Positions 44,949-53,590 of a DNA stretch of 55,528 bases are shown here, piece by piece; within the stretch, counting starts at the first letter, position 1, and the number at the start of each line of letters is the position of its first letter. The stretch is from assembly GCF_004114425.1 (NCBI RefSeq), contig NZ_RDQF01000053.1, positions 1-55,528 of the forward strand, given 5' to 3'. Source of the DNA: Bradyrhizobium vignae (lineage in GTDB: Bacteria > Pseudomonadota > Alphaproteobacteria > Rhizobiales > Xanthobacteraceae). The notes beneath the pieces are model-generated. The model saw nothing but the letters and a program-made list of their open reading frames with translations, made no database searches and was not told the DNA's origin. The translations under genes and the position numbers were made by a program.

Positions 44949-46019
44949 ATGCGTATTGTACAATTGCTCAATCATACACGCCGGCTGAATGGTCATGTGC
45001 ATGCCGCCGTGGACCTCGCCTGTGCACAGGTGAAACTCGGCCATCAAGTCGCAATGGTGAGCGGCGGCGGCGATTTTGATGCCCTGCTCGCGGAAAACAA
45101 TGTCGAAACCATCCGCATCGGTTTGGAGCGTCGACCTAAGGAGCTGCTGCAGGCCACGCTGTCGCTCTATCGGCTGATGCGCGATTGGCGGGCAGAGGTG
45201 GTTCATGCCCATATGATGACCAGCGCCGTCCTTGCCTGGCCAATTTGCAAGTTGCTCGGAATCCCGCTCATCACGACCGTTCACAATGAATTCGAGCGAA
45301 GCGCAGTCCTCATGGGCCTCGGAGCGAGAGTGATCGCGGTTAGTGCAGCCGTCGGTAAGTCGATGCGAAGGCGAGGCATCCCACAGTCGAGGATCCGCGT
45401 GGTTCTGAATGGAACAATCGGTGCAGCGCGGTTCGAGCAAAAGGATCGCTCGCCAGCCTCGCTTCAATCACCGGCGATCGTGTTCGTTGGCGGACTGCAT
45501 CCGCGAAAAGGGCTATCGGACCTCTTTTCCGCGTTCGATATGGTTTACGCTGCGCTCGGAGCAGGACGCTTATATATTGTCGGCGACGGTCCGCACCGCG
45601 AGCAATATGCCGTTCAGGTCAGCTCGATGGCATGCGCGTCGGCGGTGACCTTCTTGGGTGCTCAGGATAATCCTTTTCCGTTCCTGTCAGGAGCCGACAT
45701 ATTCGTGTTGCCGTCGCATGCTGATCCCGCTCCGCTGGTGCTGTCGGAAGCGCGGGAAGCTGGCTGCGCCATCGTCGCGACCGATGTCGACGGAATTCCT
45801 GAACTGCTTGAACAGGGGAAAGCAGGCCTTCTCGTTCCCGTGGGCAACCCGCAAAGACTTGCCGAAGTATTACGCTGTTTGCTCCAGGACCAACAAGCCG
45901 TGCTGGAATGGAAAAAGAAAAGTCAGTTCAATCTAGAGTTGCTTACAATCGAGCGGGTCGCTCGGCAAACGCTCGCGATTTACCAAGAGGCGTCCGGTCC
46001 CATTCATGCTCACGCCTGA
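44949..46019 (+). CDS. Glycosyltransferase family 4
   Basis: A 356-residue GT-B glycosyltransferase. It starts MRIVQLLNHTRRLNGHVHAA, the normal first strand and loop of the family, which is why ATG at 44949 is chosen over the upstream extension. Signatures include VVHAHMMTSAVLAWPICKL, IVFVGGLHPRKGLSDLFSAF, LYIVGDGPHREQY, and the EX7E-like ADPAPLVLSEAREAGCAIV, with the first Glu replaced by Asp. Its 3' end overlaps the following GT2 gene by 14 bases, so the two are co-transcribed. Confidence 0.9.
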   Translation: MRIVQLLNHTRRLNGHVHAAVDLACAQVKLGHQVAMVSGGGDFDALLAENNVETIRIGLERRPKELLQATLSLYRLMRDWRAEVVHAHMMTSAVLAWPICKLLGIPLITTVHNEFERSAVLMGLGARVIAVSAAVGKSMRRRGIPQSRIRVVLNGTIGAARFEQKDRSPASLQSPAIVFVGGLHPRKGLSDLFSAFDMVYAALGAGRLYIVGDGPHREQYAVQVSSMACASAVTFLGAQDNPFPFLSGADIFVLPSHADPAPLVLSEAREAGCAIVATDVDGIPELLEQGKAGLLVPVGNPQRLAEVLRCLLQDQQAVLEWKKKSQFNLELLTIERVARQTLAIYQEASGPIHAHA

Positions 46020-47076
46020 AGCAAGCGATGTCAGTGACCCAGCTGAAGCGACGGCGTGCTCGAGAATAGAGGCCATCGATGCTGCTAGGCTCGCCGTCAT
46101 CATCACCTGCTTCAACTACGAGGCTTACATTGAGCGAGCGATCAGAAGCGTCTTAGACCAGAACTGCGATGCCTGCGAACTCCTGGTGGTGGACGATGGC
46201 TCAACTGACGGCTCGTGGGAGACGATCACCCGCTGCGCGGTGACTGCATTCAAGATCGAAAACCGCGGGCAGCTAGGGGCCTGCCTGTTTGGGCTAGAGA
46301 AGACCCAAGCAAGATTCATCTTGTTCCTCGACGCCGATGATGAGCTCAAGCCAGGTTCACTGGCCAGAATCCTGGCCGAATTGGACGAGCGCGTTGCAAA
46401 ACTGCAATTTGGTCTGACGCTCATCAATGCCGAAAGCAGGCCTATCGGATCGTTTTCGTCGCTCGAATCGTTTCGGGAGCGCGACCGATTGGTCAATGAG
46501 GTGCTCAGACGCGGCGTCTACAAGACGCCACCGACGTCTGGAAACGTGTTTCGTCGGGATGTCTGCGAACTGCTGCGCGAGGTGGACTATGACAAGGCCG
46601 TTGATGGAGTGATTTTGTTTGTTGCTCCTTTCTTTGGTGACGTCGTCAGTCTTTCCGAAGAGCTGGGAAACTACCGCGTCCACGGCCTAAACGATTCGCA
46701 GCTCGGTCAGCTTCCAAGCGCTTCGTTGCTACAGCGCGATATCAAGAGGTTTGTGGCGCGTACCGAGCACTTGCGCGCGATTCTCGCTCGAGTGGCTCCG
46801 GGCCGAAGATTGGTTGAGCCGCAAGGCGCCTTTTACTATCGCGAGCGAAGCTTCTGCCTCCAAATCGTATCGGGAAGCAGCTCACGCGCTTCGATGTTGC
46901 CGAAACTGATAGCGAGTGTTGGCTCTGAGCCTTTCCCAATCGTTCAAAAAATGGCACTGGTTGCTTTCTTTGTGCTTGCGGCCATGCTGCCTCGCGAACC
47001 AGCCAGAGCATTGATGGCCTACAGGTCTCGAAACCGGAGACGATCGGGACGTCTCCGCGTTGTTTCGCGGCGCTAG
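46006..47076 (+). CDS. Glycosyltransferase family 2
   Basis: A 356-residue GT-A glycosyltransferase. The N-terminal fold begins at AVIITCFNYEAYIERAIRSV (about 29-48), with LLVVDDGSTDGS for nucleotide binding and FILFLDADDELKPGS containing the metal-binding DxD. The C-terminal part has a hydrophobic helix (VAFFVLAAMLPREPA) that may rest on the membrane. It ends with a strongly basic tail. The ATG lies inside the end of the preceding GT4 gene (14-base overlap), suggesting coupled translation. Last gene of the plus block; it converges on the GH16 repeat protein. Confidence 0.9.
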   Translation: MLTPEASDVSDPAEATACSRIEAIDAARLAVIITCFNYEAYIERAIRSVLDQNCDACELLVVDDGSTDGSWETITRCAVTAFKIENRGQLGACLFGLEKTQARFILFLDADDELKPGSLARILAELDERVAKLQFGLTLINAESRPIGSFSSLESFRERDRLVNEVLRRGVYKTPPTSGNVFRRDVCELLREVDYDKAVDGVILFVAPFFGDVVSLSEELGNYRVHGLNDSQLGQLPSASLLQRDIKRFVARTEHLRAILARVAPGRRLVEPQGAFYYRERSFCLQIVSGSSSRASMLPKLIASVGSEPFPIVQKMALVAFFVLAAMLPREPARALMAYRSRNRRRSGRLRVVSRR

Positions 47077-47185
47077 ACAAGGCGCTGTCATGGGCCCGGT
47101 GGCGGCCGTTCTCGATGCCATTATTCAGGTCCTGGGACCCGTCGCCCCCCACGGGCCGAGCTATCGGTTCAACCCATCTACCCAA

Positions 47186-49258
47186 CTAGATCACTAGATC
47201 ATGGAAGCTGAAGAGTTGGCCGAGCACATTTCCGATCGCACCCTGCGGAAGGTTCGTTCCGTTGAAGCTGACGGAGTCTACGTAAAGATTGCGGTCGGTG
47301 TCAGGGGTGCCGTCCCAGCGGTCGTTGAGAAAGTGGACCAGGACAGTGTGATCGCCGGGTCCCCAATCCCCGTGCACCGCAATGGTCTCGGATTGACTTG
47401 CCGCATGCGATGCATGGGCCGTCAATGTCCCACCGACTTGGTTGCCATCGACCGAGATGGTGTAGAGCGCGTCTCCAAGATAGGCATCTTCGCTGATCTT
47501 GAACACGAGTTGATCCGGACCGGCGCCGATCGACGTTGATGAGCCGTTTTGTGTTTGTGAAGGCGTACTGGTCGAATTTGTCTGCGGTGGGGGCGTTATC
47601 ACCGGCGTGGTCGTTTCGGCCGATGCACCATCGTGGAAGCTGAAGGTCTGTCCGAGTACGTTTCCGATGGCGCCTTGCGGAAGGTTCGCGCCGTTGAAGC
47701 TGACGGAGTCCACGTAAAGATTACGGTCGGTATCCGGGGCGCCATCCCAGCGGTCGTTAAGGAAGTGAACCAGGACGGTGTGATCGCCCGGTGCCCAATT
47801 GCCATGCACCGCGATCGTGTCGGATTGACCGCCCGCATGCGATGCATGGGCCGTCAATGTCCCGCCGACCTGGTTGCCATCGACCGAGATGGTGTAGAGC
47901 GCGTCTCCGAGATAGGCATCTTCGCTGATCTTGAAGATGAGTTGATCTGGACCGGCACCGATCGATGGTGATGAGCCGTCTTGTGTTTGTGAAGGCGTAC
48001 CGGTTGGATTTGTCGGCGGTGGGGGCGTTATCACCGGCGTGGTCGTTTCGGCCGATGCACCATCGTGGAAGCTGAAGGTCTGTCCGAGTACGTTTCCGAT
48101 GGCGCCTTGCGGAAGGTTCGTTCCGTTGAAGCCAACGGCGTCCACGTAAAGGTTGCGGTCGGTAGCCGGCGTGCCGTCCCAGCGGTCGTTAAGAAAGTGA
48201 ACCAGGACGGTGTGATCGCCGGGTCCCCAATTCCCGTGCACCGCGATCGTGTCGGATTGACCGCCCGCATGCGATGCATGGGCCGTCAATGTGCCGCCGA
48301 TCTGGTTGCCATCGACCGAGATGGTGTAGAGCGCGTCTCCAAGGTAGGCATCTTCGCTGATCTTGAAGACGAGTTGATCGGAACCGGCGCCGATCGATGT
48401 TGATGTCGGTGTTGCTTGGGGTGTGCTCGACGCAGTTACAGCGCCGTAGGTCCCGGCGTCATTACCCGCGGGAGATGAGACCGGCTCTAGAGAAACAGCT
48501 GTCGCCGATGGGTCGGCCGAATAAACGCGGATGTAATCGATCTTACTGGTGATAGGTATCCCCGCGAGGCTTGCGGGCTCTTGCGTAGCCAGATTCGCCA
48601 GAAGGTACATTGGCTGATGCATGTCGCTTGGCGTTGCGCGAGTCCCAACCAGCTGGCCATCGATATAGAAACTGATCTGCTCATTCTGCCAATTCACGCC
48701 ATAGGTATGATAGCCAGCAGGATTTGGCAGTTCGCTATAGACCTGGAGCTGCGTCTGCCAGTTTTCATTCAACGCTCGGTCCGTTGTGTGAATGGTGCTG
48801 TATGCCCCTTTACTCCAGACGCCATAGTGCTCAACCACATCGAGTTCTTGCCACCGTCCGAGCCCATTCGGGTCGGGAAGAGTTTTCACGGGCAGCAGCC
48901 AAAATGCATCCCAAGCGCCTGGTAATGACGAGAACTCCGTCCGTATCTCGAAGTAACCGTACTGTTGTGAGAAAGTCCTCTGGGTTGTTATCAGTCCGGA
49001 CTCCCAGCTCCCGGGAACTCCGAATGGAGTACGATCCGGAACAGCGGTAATCGCAAGCACTCCTTGGGAAACGGAGAAAGGATCGTATCCCGAGCTGGGG
49101 TCGACGAACGAGCTGGTGCCGAAGCCGACGTCGGACGCCGCATCGCCCAGCCATTCGGCCCTGGTGTCCGCCCACTTCGTGCCGGCGCCAGTAAGTGAAA
49201 TGCTCCTGGAATTGAATTCATCGTCGAACGTCAGCTTGTAACCGCTAAGATCGATCAT
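47186..49258 (-). CDS. GH16 glucanase with three tandem carbohydrate-binding-like modules
   Basis: A 690-residue secreted-type enzyme. Residues 1-255 are a GH16 domain; WQELDVVEHYG places nucleophile Glu138, Asp140 and acid/base Glu143. Three near-identical modules follow, each ~105 residues plus a ~39-residue Thr/Pro-rich linker: LVFKISEDAYLGDALYTISV, GNQVGGTLTAHASH, FLNDRWDG, NLYVDSVSFNG. They resemble Ca-dependent xylan-binding (CBM60-like) modules. There is no N-terminal signal peptide. The extreme C-terminus DLVI fits the acidic-plus-hydrophobic tail of type I secretion substrates, though RTX nonapeptides are absent. It would act on the exopolysaccharide or on plant glucan outside the cell. 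Transport genes are not in the window. Confidence 0.9.
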   Translation of the reverse strand: MIDLSGYKLTFDDEFNSRSISLTGAGTKWADTRAEWLGDAASDVGFGTSSFVDPSSGYDPFSVSQGVLAITAVPDRTPFGVPGSWESGLITTQRTFSQQYGYFEIRTEFSSLPGAWDAFWLLPVKTLPDPNGLGRWQELDVVEHYGVWSKGAYSTIHTTDRALNENWQTQLQVYSELPNPAGYHTYGVNWQNEQISFYIDGQLVGTRATPSDMHQPMYLLANLATQEPASLAGIPITSKIDYIRVYSADPSATAVSLEPVSSPAGNDAGTYGAVTASSTPQATPTSTSIGAGSDQLVFKISEDAYLGDALYTISVDGNQIGGTLTAHASHAGGQSDTIAVHGNWGPGDHTVLVHFLNDRWDGTPATDRNLYVDAVGFNGTNLPQGAIGNVLGQTFSFHDGASAETTTPVITPPPPTNPTGTPSQTQDGSSPSIGAGPDQLIFKISEDAYLGDALYTISVDGNQVGGTLTAHASHAGGQSDTIAVHGNWAPGDHTVLVHFLNDRWDGAPDTDRNLYVDSVSFNGANLPQGAIGNVLGQTFSFHDGASAETTTPVITPPPQTNSTSTPSQTQNGSSTSIGAGPDQLVFKISEDAYLGDALYTISVDGNQVGGTLTAHASHAASQSETIAVHGDWGPGDHTVLVHFLNDRWDGTPDTDRNLYVDSVSFNGTNLPQGAIGNVLGQLFSFHDLVI
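47201..48403 (-). repeat. Three tandem 432-bp repeats within the GH16 gene
   Basis: Units begin at 47201, 47633 and 48065, exactly 432 bases apart; the third lacks the linker and ends near 48403. Identity between units is very high at the DNA level, with differences scattered as single bases. This indicates recent duplication or continuing gene conversion. Each unit encodes one binding module and, in the first two, the linker ahead of it. Copy number could vary between strains by recombination. Confidence 0.9.
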
Positions 49259-49810
49259 CGAAAATCTCCGCGAGTAAAGCCTTGAGCGGAACGAACGAAT
49301 TATTTTGCGCGAGAAATGCTTCGAAGTTGCTGTAGCGAAAAGTGTGAGAGACTCGCTCGCGATGCGTTGATCGTTCGACGGCTCGGAGTATCAAACTTGC
49401 GTCAGTAGACAGTTCACACGTATCGGGCCGTCAGTGTCGGCATGTGAGGGCCCGACATACCGCCACGCCCTTCGAGACCAAGATTTAAAGGACCGGATCA
49501 CCGCGATCTCTCTCGACTATACGCCCGTCAAGCCTGGAAGTGCATGGTGACGGAAGTGCATCCCTGCACCAATTTTAGGCGATTGCCCGGCGCGGACGCT
49601 GACCTCGCGGTCCTGCGTCAATCCTTTTGAATCACAATAGACGCAGAGCAGTGGGCTTGGGCCGAGCCAGTCAGTTGCGGTCCGCTGATACGCCTCAGAA
49701 GCCAGCCCGCCATGACTTCGGACCAAGGCACGCATGGCCAGGTCAGGTCGACTCTCCGCCAAGCAGAAGGCAGAACGCCCGCTCCGCTCAAGTCAGGCGA
49801 TTCCATGGAC
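49259..49810. other. Intergenic, no convincing gene
   Basis: About 550 bases upstream of the minus-strand GH16 gene and downstream of the C93 peptidase gene. Minus frames at 49517-49806 lack ribosome sites and ordinary composition. The GH16 promoter probably lies in 49260-49450. Confidence 0.4.
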
Positions 49811-50374
49811 TTACGATACGGTAAGCCTGCGCGTCCAGAGTTGCGGGTCGTGATTCGATTGTATGCGCAGAAAAGCGTATTGGTCGGAAGCTTCGTTGAC
49901 GTTGAGAATGGCCGTACTCAGATTGTCGATAACCAAGATAGCTCTGCCTTCTCGTACAAGCAGAACCAGGTGGTGCTCTCCGGTTGTCCGAATGCCAACC
50001 TCCGCAAGAAGAAGAGACGAACTCGGCCAACCTGCTCGCAGCAGCAGATGGCGCTTTGTGACAGCGTAGTCCGCGCAGTTTCCCTCGCTGGGAAAGATCT
50101 GCCAGTCATAGTCATTGCGGCTTGCCGCCAACGCCTTCGGCATGATGCTGAAATTGACCATGGAATTGATCTGGTTGAGCTCTCGCCATCGCTGACTGCG
50201 AGAACGGAAATCTGTAATACGCAGATCGCCATGTTGCTGGCAATCTTCGGGATATCGGACGCAGAACAGAGCGAACGAAAGGGGAGCGGCGACTTGCTGT
50301 TCAAAACCGCAATAGGCCGGTTGGCCGCAAATCCAATAGATTATGGCAAGTGTGCTTGCAGCATATCTGATCAT
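49811..50374 (-). CDS. Transglutaminase-like cysteine peptidase (C93/BTLCP)
   Basis: A 187-residue protein of the bacterial transglutaminase-like cysteine proteinase family (peptidase C93, which includes LapG). A signal peptide or anchor covers about 1-22. The catalytic triad is visible as Cys100 in EGNCADYAVTKRHLL, His135 in GEHHLVLLV and Asp150 in LVIDNLS. LapG-type members cleave large surface adhesins in the periplasm under cyclic-di-GMP control. Here the neighbours are a repeat-containing GH16 enzyme and polysaccharide genes, and no LapD-like receptor or adhesin is seen. A role in processing a surface protein is inferred from the family. Confidence 0.88.
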   Translation of the reverse strand: MIRYAASTLAIIYWICGQPAYCGFEQQVAAPLSFALFCVRYPEDCQQHGDLRITDFRSRSQRWRELNQINSMVNFSIMPKALAASRNDYDWQIFPSEGNCADYAVTKRHLLLRAGWPSSSLLLAEVGIRTTGEHHLVLLVREGRAILVIDNLSTAILNVNEASDQYAFLRIQSNHDPQLWTRRLTVS

Positions 50375-50766
50375 CGCTTGGTGCCTGACACCATCGCTCT
50401 ATATTGCAGGCGCAAAAATGGGAACGCTATATCAATTATGGGGCAATTGATGCCTAGCCTTGAAGCGTCGCTGCCGCAGCCGTTTGCCGATCCAAGAACG
50501 CGGGTTGCGCGACGTGATCGCGAAGACGCAATCACGGCCTTAGAGAAAGGGGACAGACTTAACGTGTAAGAATTGGCTTCTCTGTCCAGAAAATTGCTTG
50601 GCGCACCGAGGGCCCCGACGCCATTTCGAGCAGCCGCCGGCCGTGCGCGATCGTTCCAATTCGTGGTGCCATCGCAGTAGCTGTTGGTTCCGCACAACGT
50701 ACCCAGCTCATAAGCCGAGCGACAACATAGCTGCGATCAGCCAGAGACCCATGACGGCTAGCCTTG
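50375..50766. other. Intergenic, nothing recognised
   Basis: Frames here overlap the peptidase upstream region and carry no recognisable features. The promoter of the peptidase gene should lie close to 50380-50450. Confidence 0.4.
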
Positions 50767-50979
50767 CTAGTTGCGCCGCATCAGCTTTCTAATGATAAGC
50801 GCAGCTTCGGCCTGAGTGAACCCTGGAAAGCAATTGTTCTGAAGCTCGATCGATGCAAGCAGAAGAGCGTCGTTCTCCGCCTCAACGATCAGCCTCGCCA
50901 GCAAGTCTTCAGATTCTGCCAACTTGCGCCCGTTATCACAGCCTTCAAGAAGATTGGCGACCCTCGCGCGTGGTGTCAT
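50767..50979 (-). CDS. Small hypothetical protein (70 aa), coupled to upstream gene
   Basis: A 70-residue helical protein with an acidic, Leu-rich middle (SEDLLARLIVEAENDALLLA) and a basic end (ALIIRKLMRRN). Its ATG overlaps the stop of the preceding 61-residue frame as ATGA, which strongly suggests that both are genuine and co-translated. There is no signal peptide and no family I recognise. The acidic-then-basic layout would suit a small dimeric or partner-binding protein. Confidence 0.55.
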   Translation of the reverse strand: MTPRARVANLLEGCDNGRKLAESEDLLARLIVEAENDALLLASIELQNNCFPGFTQAEAALIIRKLMRRN

Positions 50980-51161
50980 ACAAATTCCTCGTGAAAATTC
51001 ACTCCGAAATCCCGGATCTCTCGAGGGTAAAATGACGTTTGATGCAATTGTTCAAGATAGTTATGGAAACGATAGCTGTATAACTCCGGTTTGCCGTCAA
51101 GCTTGACAAGTGCATTCCGCTCCCGATCGGAGAACCCCTTCTTGCTTGCGTAGGCCCTCAC
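50976..51161 (-). CDS. Small hypothetical protein (61 aa)
   Basis: A 61-residue protein with a GTG start, rich in aromatic and charged residues (LYSYRFHNYLEQLHQTSFY). It overlaps the following gene by four bases. No ribosome site is obvious. No family recognised. Together with its partner it forms a two-gene unit between the VanZ-like and C93 peptidase genes; the layout is reminiscent of small two-gene modules, but no toxin or antitoxin signature is visible. Confidence 0.45.
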   Translation of the reverse strand: MRAYASKKGFSDRERNALVKLDGKPELYSYRFHNYLEQLHQTSFYPREIRDFGVNFHEEFV

Positions 51162-51201
51162 AGCGGTAGCTAAGAGCAGATGTATTTCAGGGCCGAGCCG
51201 G

Positions 51202-51561
51202 TCATCCGCGAGATACGATCTTGGTCATAGCCTGAGTTATACCGACGCGCGCGAGAGCGACGACCGAGATCCCGCAGACACCTCCAGCCACTTTGACCAG
51301 GCCATCCATGAGGTCACCATGTCTATCCGGAGTCAGCAGCTGCAGGGCTTCGAGGATGACTGCGCTGCCGACGACGATTACAGTTATGAGGATAATGCGA
51401 TTCGAGTAGGCCAGCACGAACACGAGACCGAGGATGAAGAATGCGGCAAAGTGCTCGAAGTGACGGGGCGCAATCATGGGCCGATCGTGAATGGGAGCGA
51501 GCGTCACAAACGTGACGAGGGCGAGAGCCAACCAACCCGCGGCGAGAAAGAATTTGACCAT
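51202..51561 (-). CDS. VanZ-like membrane protein
   Basis: A 119-residue protein with four predicted membrane helices. The VanZ family pattern is clear: an N-terminal helix, then PRHFEHFAAFFILGLVFVLA with the His/Glu-His of the first conserved block. Later come ILEALQLLTPDRHGDLMDGL, with the family's Glu and the Asp/Asn-rich 'R..D..D' block, and a last helix. In Gram-negative genomes small VanZ-like proteins often lie beside exopolysaccharide genes; their biochemical role is not settled. It is upstream of the two small coupled genes on the same strand. Confidence 0.85.
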   Translation of the reverse strand: MVKFFLAAGWLALALVTFVTLAPIHDRPMIAPRHFEHFAAFFILGLVFVLAYSNRIILITVIVVGSAVILEALQLLTPDRHGDLMDGLVKVAGGVCGISVVALARVGITQAMTKIVSRG

Positions 51562-52084
51562 GTCTGTTACGATCCAGAGTTCGTGTTCGGTGCAATGAGG
51601 CGAACGGCGCGAACATTTGGCCCTGTGTCGCAGCGGTTATCAACCGTATCGGATGATCAAAAGGTATGCAGGGGCCGCACGATCGATCGGCAGAGACCGT
51701 TTTAGGCGCGAGCCTGTATTTGCGTTCATCCGAGTGAACGAGTTGTGAGCGCCTGCTGCGGCGGAGTTCGCAGCGGTAGGCGGCTCCGAAGCTTGCAGGT
51801 GCGATGCCGCTACTCCGATGTTGCTTCGCATCCCGCTTTCGGAACTTCGATCAAGCGAACACATCTGTGAGCGCAAGCGAGAATCGAGAGTGCGCGGTCG
51901 GGAATATCGATCTGATCTTTCAGCGTGGCCGCCGCATCGGTGCGCTGACGAAGCGCTGGTGCCTGATCTCGCGCAGCAGCAATGTGCGTTTGGTTTGCGC
52001 GGCGTTGAGCAAGCCTTCGAACAGGACCAGGACCTCGCGCGCCTGGACGTAGACTTCAGTGGTGACGGCATCTTGATCAAAGCC
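51562..52084. other. Remnant-rich intergenic stretch
   Basis: Contains degenerate sequence and, at 51990-52084 on the minus strand, the probable continuation of the decayed gene listed next. No intact gene recognised. Confidence 0.4.
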
Positions 52085-52600
52085 CTAGGCGGCAAGCCGC
52101 GCTTCGATCTCGGTCGCAGCGACGGGATCAATGCGCCAGCTCAGGGCATTTTGCTGCGTGTAGTATTCGGCCTGGTGTTCGAAGTCGGGATCGATCCCGA
52201 CCATGTCGATGCGCCGTAGCGCCGCTTCGATCGACTTTTGACGATAGGTCTCGAGCAATTTGTGCCGCAACATGCGGTAGCGCTGGATCTCCCAGGACAG
52301 TTCGGCGATGTCGATGGCGAGCAGCCATTCGATGGCAGACCGGGGGCCGCGCCGAGGTTGGCGAGGACGGCTGCGGCGCCGGCCGCGCTGTCGATCGGAC
52401 CATGGACCGGGCTCGCCGCCCACAGTTCCTGCGCGAGCGGCAGTGGCGCGATCTGCAGGTTCGCCCACCACGGCCGTTCGTTGCCGTGCCGATGCAACAA
52501 ACAGCAGGTGCGCCTTGCTGAGCTTGCGGGGTGGCTCCTTGGGATGAGCGAGCCCGGCCTCGGGTAGCGCCGGGCTCAAAGTTGTGCCCCTAAAGAACCG
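52085..52600 (-). pseudogene. Frameshifted hypothetical protein gene
   Basis: The minus strand reads as a coherent protein only if two frame changes are allowed. The start (RKLSKAHLLFVASARQRT) and the long end (AIEWLLAIDIAELSWEIQRY, then RMLRHKLLETYRQKSIEAAL) share one frame. The middle (RPWWANLQIAPLPLAQELWA, then AVLANLGAA) lies in another, about 52350-52480. Two compensating indels therefore interrupt it. I recognise the general type as a hypothetical protein of rhizobial accessory regions, but no function. Sequencing error cannot be excluded. Confidence 0.5.
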
Positions 52601-52726
52601 GAATATTGGCTCTGTAACAGAAGGATGGGCGCGCTGGTCGGATGAGATGAGGCGTAGGCAGGGGGCATCGTTCCAAGACCGAAGCATCACGCGTCGCACC
52701 TGCAAGGAGAGGGTCGATCCAGCCAC

Positions 52727-53347
52727 AACCGGATCACCTCATCAACATCGGGATAGGCGAGCGGTTGGTTTTCCAACCGACGCCGGAAAGCCTCGCCAAT
52801 GGCGTTGAGCCGGGCACGACACTTGCTTTCTCGGCCGGCTCGGGCGAGCGGCGTGCCCTTGATGAGCTCATAAAATTCCGCGTCCCCAAAGCAAAAAAAC
52901 TTGCGGGGACCATTCCGAGCCGCCCGAAATGGGGATTTACGCCCTTGGCATCGATGGCCATCCATCAGGGGATTCGCACAACGTTGCTTAAGGCAAACAA
53001 TGACTCGCCGAACGCGCCATGCGATTCCAATACACCCTTATTTGTGCGGGAGCGTCCATTTCTAACACGCGGTGGCGCTGGTTGTTTGTGTGCGGGCGAA
53101 GACGATGCCGATCCATGAGCCCGAACGAAATCTGCGATGAAGGACTGTTCGGAGTGCGGCGACCTTCGGTCGAACCAGCACGGGGCGCGCTCGAAGTCGG
53201 AGGTGATGCTGAGGTAACAGGATGCGCCTAAGCCGGTATCTGGCCCCGCTTGCAGCCACCGAGCCGAACGGCTCGGGTAACGTTTTCGCAGGATCGGCGA
53301 CGTAGGATGTAGCTTTACTCGCCGACAGGCCCGCCGTGGGATTGCCC
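52727..53347. other. Stretch with overlapping unsupported frames
   Basis: Both strands hold frames of 70-140 residues (for example minus 52687-52965 and plus 52765-53118), but they overlap one another and none has a ribosome site or known family. Probably decayed sequence between mobile-element remnants. Confidence 0.4.
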
Positions 53348-53569
53348 ATGACCTCACATTGCGACGATGAATTGACAAGTATCTCGCGAGACATTGCAGC
53401 CAAGCAACTCAGCATTGAAAACCAAGCCATCTTGATTGAGGTGCTTGAACAGGACGGACACGACATGGTTGAGGAGAGAAGCAGGCTCGCCAAGGAGCGA
53501 TCCAACCTGGCAAGGCAGATCGCGCGACAACTCAGGCTGCTACAGACGCGATGCACATTGGACGAATGA
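53348..53569 (+). CDS. Small coiled-coil hypothetical protein (73 aa)
   Basis: A 73-residue protein that is almost entirely helical and charged, with heptad-like spacing in LSIENQAILIEVLEQDGHDM and ERSRLAKERSNLARQIARQL. It is probably a short coiled-coil dimer in the cytoplasm. The ATG at 53348 (MTSHCDDEL) is used; the frame opens 12 bases earlier at a GTG. It lies 21 bases before the PilZ gene on the same strand, so the two may be co-transcribed. No family recognised. Confidence 0.6.
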   Translation: MTSHCDDELTSISRDIAAKQLSIENQAILIEVLEQDGHDMVEERSRLAKERSNLARQIARQLRLLQTRCTLDE

Positions 53570-53590
53570 GTTCGTTGCGGGCAGCACAGA

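Noticed and set aside
47633..48403. Repeated 112-residue plus-strand frames at 432-base spacing
   Set aside because: They are antisense images of the GH16 repeat modules, repeated only because the modules are.
47201..48403. Possible CRISPR-like periodic array
   Set aside because: Units are 432 bases, coding and without spacers; this is a tandem protein-module repeat.
50767..51161. Toxin-antitoxin pair
   Set aside because: Size and ATGA overlap fit, but neither protein shows a known toxin or antitoxin motif; left as hypothetical.
52765..53118. 117-residue plus-strand frame
   Set aside because: Overlaps an equally long minus frame, with no ribosome site or known family.
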